The translations under genes were made by a program, and so were the position numbers. A stretch of 64,000 nt of DNA from Streptomyces sp. NBC_01803. Its GTDB lineage: Bacteria > Actinomycetota > Actinomycetes > Streptomycetales > Streptomycetaceae. Numbering within the stretch: position 1 is the stretch's first letter; every line of letters starts with the position of its first letter. Of this stretch, positions 28,509-36,825 are shown in pieces. The notes beneath the pieces were generated by a model. It saw only the letters and a program-made list of their open reading frames with translations, was not told the origin of the DNA and made no database searches. The stretch covers positions 372,001-436,000 of the forward strand of contig NZ_CP109073.1 in the NCBI RefSeq assembly GCF_035917415.1. The letters run 5' to 3'.

Positions 28509-29327
28509 ATGGGACGCAAACCGTCCGCCGGCCGGCGGGGCTCATGGGAGTGGAGCCGCACGGCGCAGACCCGGCAGACCATGCTCCGGGCCGCCCGCGA
28601 GGTCTTCACCGAACACGGCTTCGCGGAGGCCAGCATCTCCCAGGTCATCGAACGGGCCGGGTCCAGCGTCGGCAGCCTCTACCACCACTTCGGCGGCAAG
28701 ACCGAGCTGTTCATCGCGGTGTGGGAGAGCTTCCAGGACGCGCAGGAGGAGGCCGCCGCCGCCAGCGTCGCCGAGGCCAGGAGGGACGGCGTCACCGACC
28801 CGCTGGAGCTGTTCGCCGTGGGCTCGCGCACCTTCCTGGAGAACGCCTGGCGCCACCGCGACCTGGTGCGCCTGTTCCTGCACGGTGACACCCCGCCCGG
28901 CTTCGAGCTGACCCGCCGGGCCCGCGCGCGCGGCTGGGTCCGGCAGAACGCGGCCCTCCTCGGCGCCGGCGACGACCCCCTCAGCCGCCTCACCGTCACC
29001 GTCATGAGCGGTCTCATCGGTGAGGCCATGTGGGAGGTCGCCACCAGCGACGACGAGGCGGAGGCGAGCGAGGTGACCGACGCCGCGCTCACGATCGTCC
29101 GCCGCTTCGACTTCCTGGCGAACGGAACGGACGCGGGGAGTGGAACGGACGCCGCGAGCGGAACGGACCCCGGGAACGCGGGGGACGCGGCGAACGGCAC
29201 CGACACCGACACCGACACCGGGAACGCCGCGAACGCCGCGAACGGCACCGACACCGGGAACGCCGCGAACGCCGCGAACGGAACGGACACCGGGCACGTG
29301 GCGGACGCCGGGGAGCCGGAGGCGTAG
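28509..29327 (+). CDS. TetR/AcrR-family regulator with repetitive C-terminal tail
   Basis: A 272-residue regulator. The N-terminal HTH (about 17-65) contains FAEASISQVIERAGSSVGSLYHHF, then an all-helical ligand domain to about 200. After DAALTIVRRFDFLA the protein carries a tail of about 70 residues made of repeated GTD units (GTDAGS, GTDAAS, GTDTGNAANAAN and variants), unusual for TetR proteins. The underlying DNA is a degenerate tandem repeat (about 29118-29295). ATG 28509 is preferred because GGGAGG is 10 bases upstream; the ATG at 28500 sits too close. It probably represses the divergent acyl-CoA dehydrogenase gene. Confidence 0.85.
   Translation: MGRKPSAGRRGSWEWSRTAQTRQTMLRAAREVFTEHGFAEASISQVIERAGSSVGSLYHHFGGKTELFIAVWESFQDAQEEAAAASVAEARRDGVTDPLELFAVGSRTFLENAWRHRDLVRLFLHGDTPPGFELTRRARARGWVRQNAALLGAGDDPLSRLTVTVMSGLIGEAMWEVATSDDEAEASEVTDAALTIVRRFDFLANGTDAGSGTDAASGTDPGNAGDAANGTDTDTDTGNAANAANGTDTGNAANAANGTDTGHVADAGEPEA
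29118..29295 (+). repeat. In-frame degenerate tandem repeat at the 3' end of the TetR gene
   Basis: Units such as GAACGGCACCGACACCGGGA and GAACGCCGCGAACGC recur, encoding Gly-Thr-Asp / Asn-Ala-Ala runs. All changes keep the frame, consistent with slippage expansion within a translated tail. Confidence 0.75.
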
Positions 29328-29335
29328 TCCGGGAC

Positions 29336-30274
29336 TCAGGGGCGGGCGGTGCCGAAGGCCCGGCGCAGGTGCCCGGCGGCGTCGGCGACCGCCTCATCCG
29401 CCCGCGCGAAGACGCCGACCTGCGGGAAGAAGCCGTGGAAGACGCCCGGGTAGCGCTTGGCCGCGCACTCCACGCCGTCCTCGCGGAGCCGGCGGGCGAA
29501 GTGCTCGCCGTCGTCGCGGATCGGGTCGTACTCGGCGGTGATGACGAACGCGGGCGGCAGGCCGCGCAGGCTCGGGGCGGTGGCGGGCACGGCGAGCGGG
29601 TTGGCGCGGTCGGCCTCGTCCCGCAGATACTGCTCCCAGAACCACACCACATCGTCGCTGGTGAGCAGCGGGCCGTCGGCGTACTCGGTCCAGGAGGGGC
29701 GCCGCACGGCGTACTCCATGGCCGGATAGGCCAGCAGTTGGAAGACCGGGCGCGGTCCGCCCCGGTCACGGGCCAGCAGGCAGACGGCGGTGGCGAGGTT
29801 GGCACCCGCGCTGTCCCCGCCGATGGCTATCCGGCGCGCGTCGGCGCCCAGTTCGGCGGCGTGCGAGGCGACCCATGCCAGGGCGGCGTGGCAATCGTGC
29901 GGCGGGGTGGGGAACTTGTGCTCCGGGGCGAGGCGGTAGCCCACCGAGACCACCAGACAGCGGGCCCGGCTGGCCAGGGTGCGGCACAGGGCGTCGACGC
30001 GGTCGATCCCGCCCAGCGTCCAGCCGCCGCCGTGGAGGTAGACCAGCACCGGCAGCCCGCTCCCGGGACCCGGCCGGTACAGCCGCACCGGGATCTCCGC
30101 GTCCACACGCGGGACGACATGGTCGGACACCTCATGCACGGACGGTGGCGTGCCCTCGGTGGCGCGCCCGCCGAAGAACTCACGGGCGCCCGCGAGGCCC
30201 ATCCGGTGGATCGGCAGCGGCAGCAGTTCCTTGAGCAGATCGGCCGCCGCCCGCGCGTCGGGATCGAGTTTCAC
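29336..30274 (-). CDS. Alpha/beta hydrolase, hormone-sensitive lipase (family IV) esterase
   Basis: A 312-residue cytoplasmic esterase. HSL-family hallmarks are clear: VYLHGGGWTLGG (about 83-94), the nucleophile GGDSAGANLA (about 157), Asp in ITAEYDPIRDDGE (about 253) and His in GVFHGFFPQ (about 283). It should hydrolyse short to medium acyl esters. It starts GTG 30274 with GGAGG a few bases upstream. It converges with the TetR gene, the two stops being only 8 bases apart. Confidence 0.9.
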   Translation of the reverse strand: MKLDPDARAAADLLKELLPLPIHRMGLAGAREFFGGRATEGTPPSVHEVSDHVVPRVDAEIPVRLYRPGPGSGLPVLVYLHGGGWTLGGIDRVDALCRTLASRARCLVVSVGYRLAPEHKFPTPPHDCHAALAWVASHAAELGADARRIAIGGDSAGANLATAVCLLARDRGGPRPVFQLLAYPAMEYAVRRPSWTEYADGPLLTSDDVVWFWEQYLRDEADRANPLAVPATAPSLRGLPPAFVITAEYDPIRDDGEHFARRLREDGVECAAKRYPGVFHGFFPQVGVFARADEAVADAAGHLRRAFGTARP

Positions 30275-30425
30275 GGTGCCTCCGGAGGTCGGGGGCGGGA
30301 CGTCCCGCCCTCTCCTCAGACCGTGACCGCGACCGGCGGCCGGAAAACGCCCAACGGACCTGATCACATAGGCAACTGATAGAGAATCAGGCACGGCGGC
30401 GCGCACGCCGCCGCGCGCGGGTGGG

Positions 30426-31097
30426 TCACTTCTCGGCGGGCGGCTGCGCCTCACTGGGCTGGACGACCACGAACCCGTCGCCCTGGAGCATCAGTTGGAA
30501 CGCCTCGCCCGAACCGCCGCGCAGCATCGACTTGATGCTCTGGCCCCGGTGAATCGACGTCCGCAGCTGGCTTGTCCAGCCGACGACCGCGTCGGTGTCA
30601 ACGTAGACGGGGGCGTTGGAGGTCACCGGGATGACGATCGGTTCGCCGTCGGAGATGAGGCCGATCCGGCCCTGCCCGGCGAACTGGCAGTTGAACAGAC
30701 CGCCGCCCGTCATCCCGGCGCCGCTCACCATCTTGATGTCGTAGCTGAGCGTGGGGTCGAAGCACAGCACGTTGCGGCCGTTGATGGTCAGCGCGTCCTG
30801 GGGATCCAGCTCTATGACGAAGCAGCTCTGCGCGTTGTGCGCGAACCACACCTCGCCCTGGCCGCGCACGGCCATCAGGGAGAGCCCCTCGCCGGTGACG
30901 GCGCGCTTGAGGAAGTTCCCCACCCCCTGGGACTTCACCTCGAACTGGAGATTGCCGCGAAAGGCCACCATCGAGCCCTGACGGGCATGGCACTCGCCGT
31001 TGACGACATACTTGATCGCCTTGGAGTGCTGGAGGGACATCCCGCTCGCGGCGGGCGCCTGGGCCTGATATTCGGATTTAAAGAGATCGCTTCGCAC
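30426..31097 (-). CDS. AIM24 family protein
   Basis: A 223-residue protein of the AIM24/TIGR00266 beta-helix family. It is Gly- and Val-rich with repeated beta strands and typical stretches RQGSMVAFRGNLQFE (about 40-54), VWFAHNAQSCFVIEL (about 83), MVSGAGMTGGGLFNCQFAGQG (split over 122-142; a signature of the group) and GWTSQLRTS. There is no signal peptide or membrane segment. The biochemical function in bacteria is unknown; the name comes from a mitochondrial homologue. GTG start at 31097. It is divergent from the MFS gene. Confidence 0.88.
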   Translation of the reverse strand: MRSDLFKSEYQAQAPAASGMSLQHSKAIKYVVNGECHARQGSMVAFRGNLQFEVKSQGVGNFLKRAVTGEGLSLMAVRGQGEVWFAHNAQSCFVIELDPQDALTINGRNVLCFDPTLSYDIKMVSGAGMTGGGLFNCQFAGQGRIGLISDGEPIVIPVTSNAPVYVDTDAVVGWTSQLRTSIHRGQSIKSMLRGGSGEAFQLMLQGDGFVVVQPSEAQPPAEK

Positions 31098-31177
31098 GGC
31101 GCGATCATAGAGCTTGACCCGTTCGAGTGACGGAGAATCGCCGGTGTGGCGCGCGGAAGCGAGGGGTGTGCGGGGGC

Positions 31178-32425
31178 ATGGGGGCTGGGCGGTCGCTGGG
31201 GCGGCGATTCCGGTGGCTGTGGGCGGCGTACGCGGTCAGCACGTTCGGCACGTGGCTCGCGTTCCAGGCGTTCCCCTTGACCGCGATCCTCGTGCTGGAC
31301 GCCGGGCCGACGCAGGTGTCGGTGCTGGCGGCCACGGGGCTGGCGGTGGGGGCGGTCGTATCGGTGCCGCTCGGCCCGTGGGTGGAATTCCGTCGCAAGC
31401 GGCCGGTGATGGTCGCGATGGATGTGACCCGGTTCGCGGCGTTGATGAGCGTCCCCGCCGCGTTCGCGCTCGGCCGGCTCAGCTTCGTCCAGCTCCTGGT
31501 CGTGTCGGTCGTCGTCGCCGCCGCCGACATCACCTTCAACGCGGCCGGCGGCGCGTTCCTGAAGTCCCTGGTCCCACCGGGGGACCTGCTCGTCGCGAAC
31601 GCGCGGTTCGAGGCCACGACCTGGACCGCCACCGTGCTGGGACCGCCGCTCGGCGGCACCGCGATCGGGCTGTTCGGCCCGGTGATGACCGTGGTGGCCG
31701 ACGCGGTCAGCTATCTGCTCTCGGCGGTGGGGATCCACGCGATCGGCGGGAAGGAGCCGCGCCCCGCGCGAACCGACGCACCGGCACGGCCCCGGGCCGG
31801 CGACCTGCTCGACGGGTGGCGGTACATCCTGGCGGATCCGGCGCTGCGCCCGCTGTTCTTCAACACGATCCTCGTCAACAGCCTGATCATGGCGGCCTCG
31901 CCGCTGCTCGCCGTCCTCATGCTCAGCGACCTCGGGTTCGCCCCCTGGCAGTACGGTCTCGCCTTCGCGGTGCCCTGCGTCGGCGGCCTGATCGGCTCAC
32001 GACTGGCCCGCCGGCTCGTCGCGCGGTTCGGGCAGCACAGGGTGATGCTCACCGCCGGGGCGCTGCGGGCCTGCTGGCCGATCGGGCTGGCCTTCATCCG
32101 CCCGGGCACCGCCGGGCTCGTGCTCGTCATGGCCGTCGAGCTCGGGCTGATCACCTGCATGGGCGTGTTCAACCCGGTGCTCGCCACCTACCGGCTCGAC
32201 CGCACGGAGACGGACCGAGTCGCCCGAACCCTGTCCGCCTGGTCGGCCACCGGCAAAGCCACCATCGCGGCCACGACCGGTCTGTGGGGCCTGCTGGCCG
32301 GCCTCACGAGCCCCCGCACCGCGATCGCGATCGCCGGCCTCCTCATCCTGACCACCCCACTCCTGCTCCCCCGCCACATCGACGCGCCGCAGCATGAGCG
32401 GGAAGCGGCCGGAAGCCACCCATGA
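31178..32425 (+). CDS. MFS transporter (exporter type)
   Basis: About 415 residues, a major facilitator protein with 11-12 predicted helices, beginning GRRFRWLWAAYAVSTFGTWLAF. It has the GPWVEFRRKRPVM loop between helices 2 and 3 (motif A position) and a substrate path with no obvious specificity marker. Its similarity in pattern is to macrolide/multidrug exporters of the MFS_3/EntS type. GTG 31127 and GTG 31166 are alternative starts; ATG 31178 is chosen because the first helix follows directly and earlier starts lack a ribosome binding site. Drug or metabolite export is inferred. Confidence 0.85.
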   Translation: MGAGRSLGRRFRWLWAAYAVSTFGTWLAFQAFPLTAILVLDAGPTQVSVLAATGLAVGAVVSVPLGPWVEFRRKRPVMVAMDVTRFAALMSVPAAFALGRLSFVQLLVVSVVVAAADITFNAAGGAFLKSLVPPGDLLVANARFEATTWTATVLGPPLGGTAIGLFGPVMTVVADAVSYLLSAVGIHAIGGKEPRPARTDAPARPRAGDLLDGWRYILADPALRPLFFNTILVNSLIMAASPLLAVLMLSDLGFAPWQYGLAFAVPCVGGLIGSRLARRLVARFGQHRVMLTAGALRACWPIGLAFIRPGTAGLVLVMAVELGLITCMGVFNPVLATYRLDRTETDRVARTLSAWSATGKATIAATTGLWGLLAGLTSPRTAIAIAGLLILTTPLLLPRHIDAPQHEREAAGSHP

Positions 32426-32435
32426 CACCCCGCAG

Positions 32436-32463
32436 GTCATACCCCGGCGTGCGCGGGGACCAC
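32436..32463. other. Solitary CRISPR type I-E-like repeat unit (degenerate) or small hairpin
   Basis: A 28-base element whose minus strand reads GTGGTCCCCGCGCACGC then CGGGGTATGAC. It resembles actinobacterial type I-E repeats (CCCCGCGCACGCGGGG core) except for one extra C that disturbs the stem. It occurs once, with no spacer array and no cas genes. A weak terminator for the MFS gene, whose stop codon is 11 bases upstream, is an equally good reading. Confidence 0.35.
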
Positions 32464-32522
32464 ACGCGGGGTGGATGCGGCCCGGTCCGGCAAGATTCGC
32501 CCACCTGAGTGGCCACAGCAGG

Positions 32523-32549
32523 ACGGCCCCGCCGTCAAGGCGGGGCCGT
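32523..32549 (+). terminator. Hairpin terminator upstream of the XRE gene
   Basis: ACGGCCCCGCC pairs perfectly with GGCGGGGCCGT (11 bp) around GTCAA. It insulates the graspetide-region regulator from the MFS gene. Confidence 0.75.
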
Positions 32550-32622
32550 TCGCTGTTCCCCCAACTCCCGTCAGGGGTACGGTTCCGAGTGCTACCACGG
32601 AACCTGCAACACGGAGATCAGC

Positions 32623-33825
32623 TTGCCACATCCTGCTGACGACCACACTGGCGCGCGTATCGCCGATCACCGCAAGCTCCGCCAGCTCACCCAAGCCGGT
32701 TTGGCTCAGCGGGCGTTCCTCTCGCGCGGCACCATCGCCAAGGTGGAAGCCGGGCTCACCCCTGCCACTCCGGCGATCGTGGCGGCCGTCGCCAGAGCGC
32801 TGGAAGTCGAGATCGCGGTACTCAACGGTCAGCCCTACATGGACGAGATGCGCCAAGACCGGCTGGACCGCATGGTCGCGCCGCTGTCCGATGTGCTCGA
32901 CATGTACGACCTCGGCCCGGACCCGTACATCACACCGCGCCCCCTGGGCGTGATCGCGGCCGAGGTGGACGAGCTGTGCGCGCAGACCTGCGCCACCGAG
33001 TACAAGGGCGTGGGCGAGAAGCTGCCGGGCCTGCTCGGTGAGCTGACCACCGCCGTGAGTCTGCTCAACGGGGCGGAGCGGCAGCAAGCGGCCGGGGCGC
33101 TGTCGTGGCTGTACTGGGTGGCCTACGAGTTCGCGTACCGCCTGGGCTACCACCAGCTCGCCGCAATCGCGTTGGAACGCATGGGCTGGATGGGCGAGCA
33201 GGCGCAGGACCCGTTGCTGCTCGCCACGCGGCTGACGAAGCGCTCATCCATGCTGCTGCGGCGCGGCGAGAACGTCATGGCCCGGCGCGTGCTCGACCGC
33301 GGCCTGTCTCTCGTCGGGCAGCACGACGCCCCGAGGGGCGTGCCAGCGCTCGCGGTGGAGGGCACCCTGCACCTGGCCGGCGCCATCGCCGCCGCGCAGG
33401 CGAAGGACGGCGACACCGTCGACGGGTACATGGAGGAAGCGCGGCGCACGGCGAAGGCGATCGGCCGCGACGTCCCGCACGTGTATTGGGGGTCGTTCGG
33501 GCTGACCAACGTGCAGCACTTCGCCGTCGCCACCGCCGTCGAACTCGGCCATCTGGGCGACGCGATGAAGGAAGCGAAGGAGCTGCACTTCCCGCCTCAG
33601 CACCCCAAGATGCGGGTCGGCCGGTACCACATCGAGATGGCCCGCGCCTTCGCCCAGATGGGCAGGCACCCGCAGGCGGAGAAGGCGCTGCACCTGGCGC
33701 GCGAGGTGGCGCCGCAGCAGGCCCGCTACCACCCGTTGATGCGGGAGACGATCGGTGTGCTGGTGCGCCGTCAGAGGCGCGCTCCACAGGGGCTGACGGC
33801 GCTGGCGGCGTGGGTGGGTATGTAG
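32623..33825 (+). CDS. XRE-family regulator with TPR-like C-terminal region
   Basis: A 400-residue regulator. The N-terminal Cro/C1 helix-turn-helix (about 10-65) includes RKLRQLTQAGLAQRAFLSRG and KVEAGLTPATPAIV. The rest is all-alpha with TPR-like hairpins (for example AKALHLAREVAPQQ near the end), a common architecture of Streptomyces regulators that sit beside small-peptide or RiPP loci. The start is probably TTG 32623 (CGGAG 6 bases upstream, then the HTH). A GTG at 32509 exists but overlaps the terminator. A perfect palindrome 18 bases after its stop may be its operator. It likely controls the graspetide genes downstream. Confidence 0.82.
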   Translation: MPHPADDHTGARIADHRKLRQLTQAGLAQRAFLSRGTIAKVEAGLTPATPAIVAAVARALEVEIAVLNGQPYMDEMRQDRLDRMVAPLSDVLDMYDLGPDPYITPRPLGVIAAEVDELCAQTCATEYKGVGEKLPGLLGELTTAVSLLNGAERQQAAGALSWLYWVAYEFAYRLGYHQLAAIALERMGWMGEQAQDPLLLATRLTKRSSMLLRRGENVMARRVLDRGLSLVGQHDAPRGVPALAVEGTLHLAGAIAAAQAKDGDTVDGYMEEARRTAKAIGRDVPHVYWGSFGLTNVQHFAVATAVELGHLGDAMKEAKELHFPPQHPKMRVGRYHIEMARAFAQMGRHPQAEKALHLAREVAPQQARYHPLMRETIGVLVRRQRRAPQGLTALAAWVGM

Positions 33826-33843
33826 CGCGGGACGTGGTCGGGA

Positions 33844-33864
33844 GTGTTCCCGAATCGGGAACAC
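33844..33864. promoter_or_regulatory. Perfect 21-bp palindromic operator candidate
   Basis: GTGTTCCCGA - A - TCGGGAACAC: two perfect 10-base arms around one base. It lies between the XRE gene and the next gene, about 65 bases before the latter's start. This is the form expected of an XRE dimer site. Confidence 0.65.
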
Positions 33865-33929
33865 CAGGGGCCTTCCCCTCCACCACAGTGATGACTGTCA
33901 GCGCACGGCAGCTCACTGGAGAGCCGATT

Positions 33930-34478
33930 ATGGCGACGATCGCCCCCGCACTACCCCCAGCGGTACCCGAGTGGATTCCCGTCGGCCGGTACCCCGAACT
34001 CCGGCCCACCGGCCGGTGGTTCGATGCCGTCACGGCCTACAGCGTCGAGGGCGTCCGCGCGATCGCGCGGCTCGGCGAGCGGTCCGGGCCGGTGATCGAT
34101 GACCCGGAGCAGGGACTCGTCACGTGGTTCGTCAGGCCCGGGTCGGCCGTGGGCTGGTCGTTGCCGTGCGTCGGGGTCCTCGGCGCCGGTTGCGAGATCG
34201 TCGTTCCCCCGGCGGCCGTTCCGGACAGGGCGCTCCTGCGCTGGGTGATCCCTCCGGCCGGGGACTGCCTGACCTGTCCGGCGCTGCTGTACGACACGCT
34301 CGCCCTCGTCACCGGCGGACGGAGACCGAGGGCGAGCGTGTCCACCTTCACGTCGCCCGAGTGCCTCTTCGGCGAGCACGAGGCGTGCACCAAGGCCGAG
34401 GTGCCCTCCTCCCCGCAGGACAGCTCGGTGATCTACGAGCCGTGCAACTGTGACTGCCACGCGGGGGCCGGGCGGTGA
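33930..34478 (+). CDS. Hypothetical protein, copy 1 of a duplicated gene
   Basis: A 182-residue protein of unknown function. It contains EWIPVGRYPELRPTGRWFDA, TWFVRPGSAVGWSLPCVGVL and PAGDCLTCPALLYDTLALVT, and a Cys-rich C-terminus (ECLFGEHEAC, EPCNCDCHAGAG). The C-terminal CNCDCH cluster could bind a metal. Residues 14-182 are nearly identical to the gene at 36250-36825. ATG 33930 has GGAGAG upstream. Its stop overlaps the GTG of the following (truncated) gene by four bases, as in copy 2. Confidence 0.75.
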   Translation: MATIAPALPPAVPEWIPVGRYPELRPTGRWFDAVTAYSVEGVRAIARLGERSGPVIDDPEQGLVTWFVRPGSAVGWSLPCVGVLGAGCEIVVPPAAVPDRALLRWVIPPAGDCLTCPALLYDTLALVTGGRRPRASVSTFTSPECLFGEHEACTKAEVPSSPQDSSVIYEPCNCDCHAGAGR

Positions 34479-34630
34479 GCCGGATGATGACGCTGGCCCT
34501 GCTCAGCGATGAGGCGCTGGCGCGGGCGGGGGACTCGCACCCGGAGTTGTGCGTCCGGCTCGTGGTCACCGGCATCCGCCACGACCCATCCGGCCGGACA
34601 CCGCCGTCGCGGCTGGAGCTTCGGATGTCC
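33969..34630 (+). repeat. 662-bp direct repeat, left copy
   Basis: Matches 36316-36977 without gaps (constant offset 2347). I count five base differences by eye, about 99% identity. It covers most of one hypothetical gene and the first third of the next. Confidence 0.9.
34475..34630 (+). pseudogene. Truncated copy 1 of the second duplicated gene
   Basis: The first 52 codons (MSRMMTLALLSDEALARAGD...) are the same as in the gene at 36822, with one amino-acid change. Similarity then stops abruptly at 34630, where the duplicated block ends. The frame runs on without a stop into antisense of the XRE gene, giving nonsense. Confidence 0.7.
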
Positions 34631-34678
34631 ACAGGCAGGCGGCGGGGCGCTCCCGCCACTGACCAACGCCTCGCGATG

Positions 34679-34721
34679 CCCCGGGCGCCCGGCCTTCCTC
34701 GTGAAGGCGGGCGCCCGGGGG
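34679..34721. terminator. Long imperfect hairpin at the 3' end of the second XRE gene
   Basis: CCCGGGCGCCCG-GCCTTC pairs with GAAGGC-GGGCGCCCGGG around CTCGT, with a one-base bulge. It lies 20 bases beyond the minus-strand stop and could work in both directions. Confidence 0.7.
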
Positions 34722-34741
34722 CTGTCGTCATTTCCGGGGCT

Positions 34742-36112
34742 TCAGGCGTGGGCAAGTTGCCATGTGCGGGCACGCTCGTCCAGGTCAGCGGCTCTCCGGG
34801 CCCCCCGCCGCAGCACCGGCCGGAGGGTCCGGCGCATCCCGGCAACCGCGTCGACGCCCCGGGACGAACGCACTCCCTCCAGCATGTCCAGCGCCCTGTC
34901 CCAGGTGTCGCACGCCTGCTCGACATGGCCCTGGGCGGCCTGCTCACGTCCTTGTGCCGCGATCGTCAGCGCGGTGATCCGCCGGTACTCCGGCGAAGGC
35001 CGGGACCGCGCGGCAGCGGCGTAATGCCGTTCGGCGGCCGAGTGGTCGCCCAAGGCCACCATGGTCTTCGCGCTGTGGCTGGAGACACAGGCCCGTGCCG
35101 AACCCCACAGTGCCGCCCAACGGGGCATCTCCCGCTCGTCGCCGCGCAGCACGAGGTCCTGCGCGGATCTCAACTGGCGGGTGGCTTCGGTGCGTCGGCC
35201 AGCGTTGGCCAGTGCGCGAGCGCGCGTGACCTGGAAGAGCGCCTCGGTGCACGTGTCGGCTTGGCCGTGGACGCGTCCCAAGGCGGCGTCGGCCAGTTCG
35301 AGGGTGTGTCCTGGCTGCCGGATGTCCATCCCGTTGTGCGCCATGATCCGCAGTATGAACGCTTCGTGCAGCCGGTCATCTGCTTCGCGGGTGAGCTGGA
35401 ACGCCTGGAGGTAGTAGCGCTGCGCGAGGCCGTGTTCGCCGGCGTCGTACGCTTTCCAGCCGCACAGGTAGGCCAGTTCGGCTGCGGCGCCCAGCATCGC
35501 GTTGCGGTAATCCTGGGTTGCGAACGTCGCGCGGCACAGCCGGGCGACGTCCGAGGTGAGGTACTGGACCACGGCGGCCCGCCCGTGCTGTCCGCCGTGC
35601 CGTTCGTCGATGGCGGTGAAGAGCGCGGTCATGTCCCGGACGGCGTCGATCTCCGCGTGTCCGGCGCGCTGGCCGGTGGCCCGTTGCTGGTACTCGGCTG
35701 CCTGCTCGATACCCAGGGGCAGCGCGGCTGCGGCGACGCTGTAGGCGGCCCCGGTGATGAAGCCCCTCCGTTCGATGTCGGCCTCGCCCAACTGGCGCAG
35801 CAAGGTCACCGGATCAGGCCCCAGGCGCAATCCGAGACGCGCCGGGGCCTGACTGCTGTCCACCAGTCCGAGGTCGGCGGGCTCCACCTGGCGCCCCAGT
35901 CGCCTGGACAGTGCTTCTGCGATGTACGAAGCCGTCCGCGGCACCGGGCGCTTCCCCCCGATCCAGTGGGCCACAGCGCTCTTGTTCGTCAGAAGGCTGT
36001 CTCCTGTCTCTGCTGCCACCGCGCGGACCGCGCGGGCGAGTTGGTCATAGCTGTATCCGGCCTCGACGACGGCGTCCCGCAACGCCTGATTCGACGTCCG
36101 CCTGTTGGTCAC
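34742..36112 (-). CDS. XRE-family regulator with TPR-like domain, inserted between duplicated blocks
   Basis: A 456-residue regulator on the opposite strand. The N-terminal HTH region (about 5-75; SYDQLARAVRAVA..., NKSAVAHWIGGKRPVPRT) is followed by a linker and TPR-like helical repeats to the end. It is of the type often annotated as transcriptional regulator/tetratricopeptide protein in Streptomyces. The start is GTG 36112. It lies exactly between the two copies of a 662-bp repeat, reading toward the truncated copy. It may be a recent insertion or the core of a duplicated segment. A GGTATACC palindrome (36147-36154) upstream may be part of its promoter. Confidence 0.82.
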   Translation of the reverse strand: MTNRRTSNQALRDAVVEAGYSYDQLARAVRAVAAETGDSLLTNKSAVAHWIGGKRPVPRTASYIAEALSRRLGRQVEPADLGLVDSSQAPARLGLRLGPDPVTLLRQLGEADIERRGFITGAAYSVAAAALPLGIEQAAEYQQRATGQRAGHAEIDAVRDMTALFTAIDERHGGQHGRAAVVQYLTSDVARLCRATFATQDYRNAMLGAAAELAYLCGWKAYDAGEHGLAQRYYLQAFQLTREADDRLHEAFILRIMAHNGMDIRQPGHTLELADAALGRVHGQADTCTEALFQVTRARALANAGRRTEATRQLRSAQDLVLRGDEREMPRWAALWGSARACVSSHSAKTMVALGDHSAAERHYAAAARSRPSPEYRRITALTIAAQGREQAAQGHVEQACDTWDRALDMLEGVRSSRGVDAVAGMRRTLRPVLRRGARRAADLDERARTWQLAHA

Positions 36113-36249
36113 TCTCTGATCACCCTCCCGAGCAGGGCGTTAAACCTGGTATACCGTTCCGCAGCCGTAGCCGCTAGTCGCAACCACCCTACGGGGAGTT
36201 GTATCCGCTGTAACCGATCCACCGAATCTTCAGCCCGAGGGGGCAGTAG

Positions 36250-36825
36250 GTGCCGATCACAGCAGCGGGCTGGCCACCGCCCGATGACCCCGACTCCGAA
36301 CTCACCCGTGTCTCCGAGTGGATTCCCGTCGGCCGGTATCCCGAACTCCGGCCCACCGGCCGGTGGTTCGATGCCGTCACGGCCTACAGCGTCGAGGGCG
36401 TCCGCGCCATCGCGCGGCTCGGCGAGCGGTCCGGGCCGGTGATCGATGACCCGGAGCAGGGATTCGTCACGTGGTTCGTCAGGCCCGGGTCGGCCGTGGG
36501 CTGGTCGTTGCCGTGCGTCGGGGTCCTCGGCGCCGGTTGCGAGATCGTCGTTCCCCCGGCGGCCGTTCCGGACAGGGCGCTCCTGCGCTGGGTGATCCCT
36601 CCGGCCGGGGACTGCCTGACCTGTCCGGCGCTGCTGTACGACACGCTCGCCCTCGTCACCGGCGAACGGAGACCGAGGGCGAGCGTGTCCACCTTCACGT
36701 CGCCCGAGTGCCTCTTCGGCGAGCACGAGGCGTGCACCAAGGCCGAGGTGCCCTCCTCCCCGCAGGACAGCTCGGTGATCTACGAGCCGTGCAACTGTGA
36801 CTGCCACGCGGGGGCCGGGCGGTGA
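36250..36825 (+). CDS. Hypothetical protein, copy 2 of the duplicated gene
   Basis: 191 residues, from EWIPVGRYPEL onward nearly identical to the 33930-34478 protein, but with a different N-terminus (MPITAAGWPPPDDPDSELTRVS). GTG 36250 with a G-rich ribosome binding site 6 bases upstream. It has the same Cys-rich tail (CNCDCHAG). The stop overlaps the next gene's GTG by four bases. No function is known to me. It is probably the functional copy, since the complete downstream genes follow it. Confidence 0.75.
   Translation: MPITAAGWPPPDDPDSELTRVSEWIPVGRYPELRPTGRWFDAVTAYSVEGVRAIARLGERSGPVIDDPEQGFVTWFVRPGSAVGWSLPCVGVLGAGCEIVVPPAAVPDRALLRWVIPPAGDCLTCPALLYDTLALVTGERRPRASVSTFTSPECLFGEHEACTKAEVPSSPQDSSVIYEPCNCDCHAGAGR

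Noticed and set aside
32436..32463. A CRISPR array
   Set aside because: Only one degenerate unit is present and there are no cas genes; kept only as a single-element observation.
34475..36442. 655-codon plus-strand frame through the second XRE gene
   Set aside because: Only the first 52 codons are homologous to a real gene; the rest is antisense to the XRE gene.
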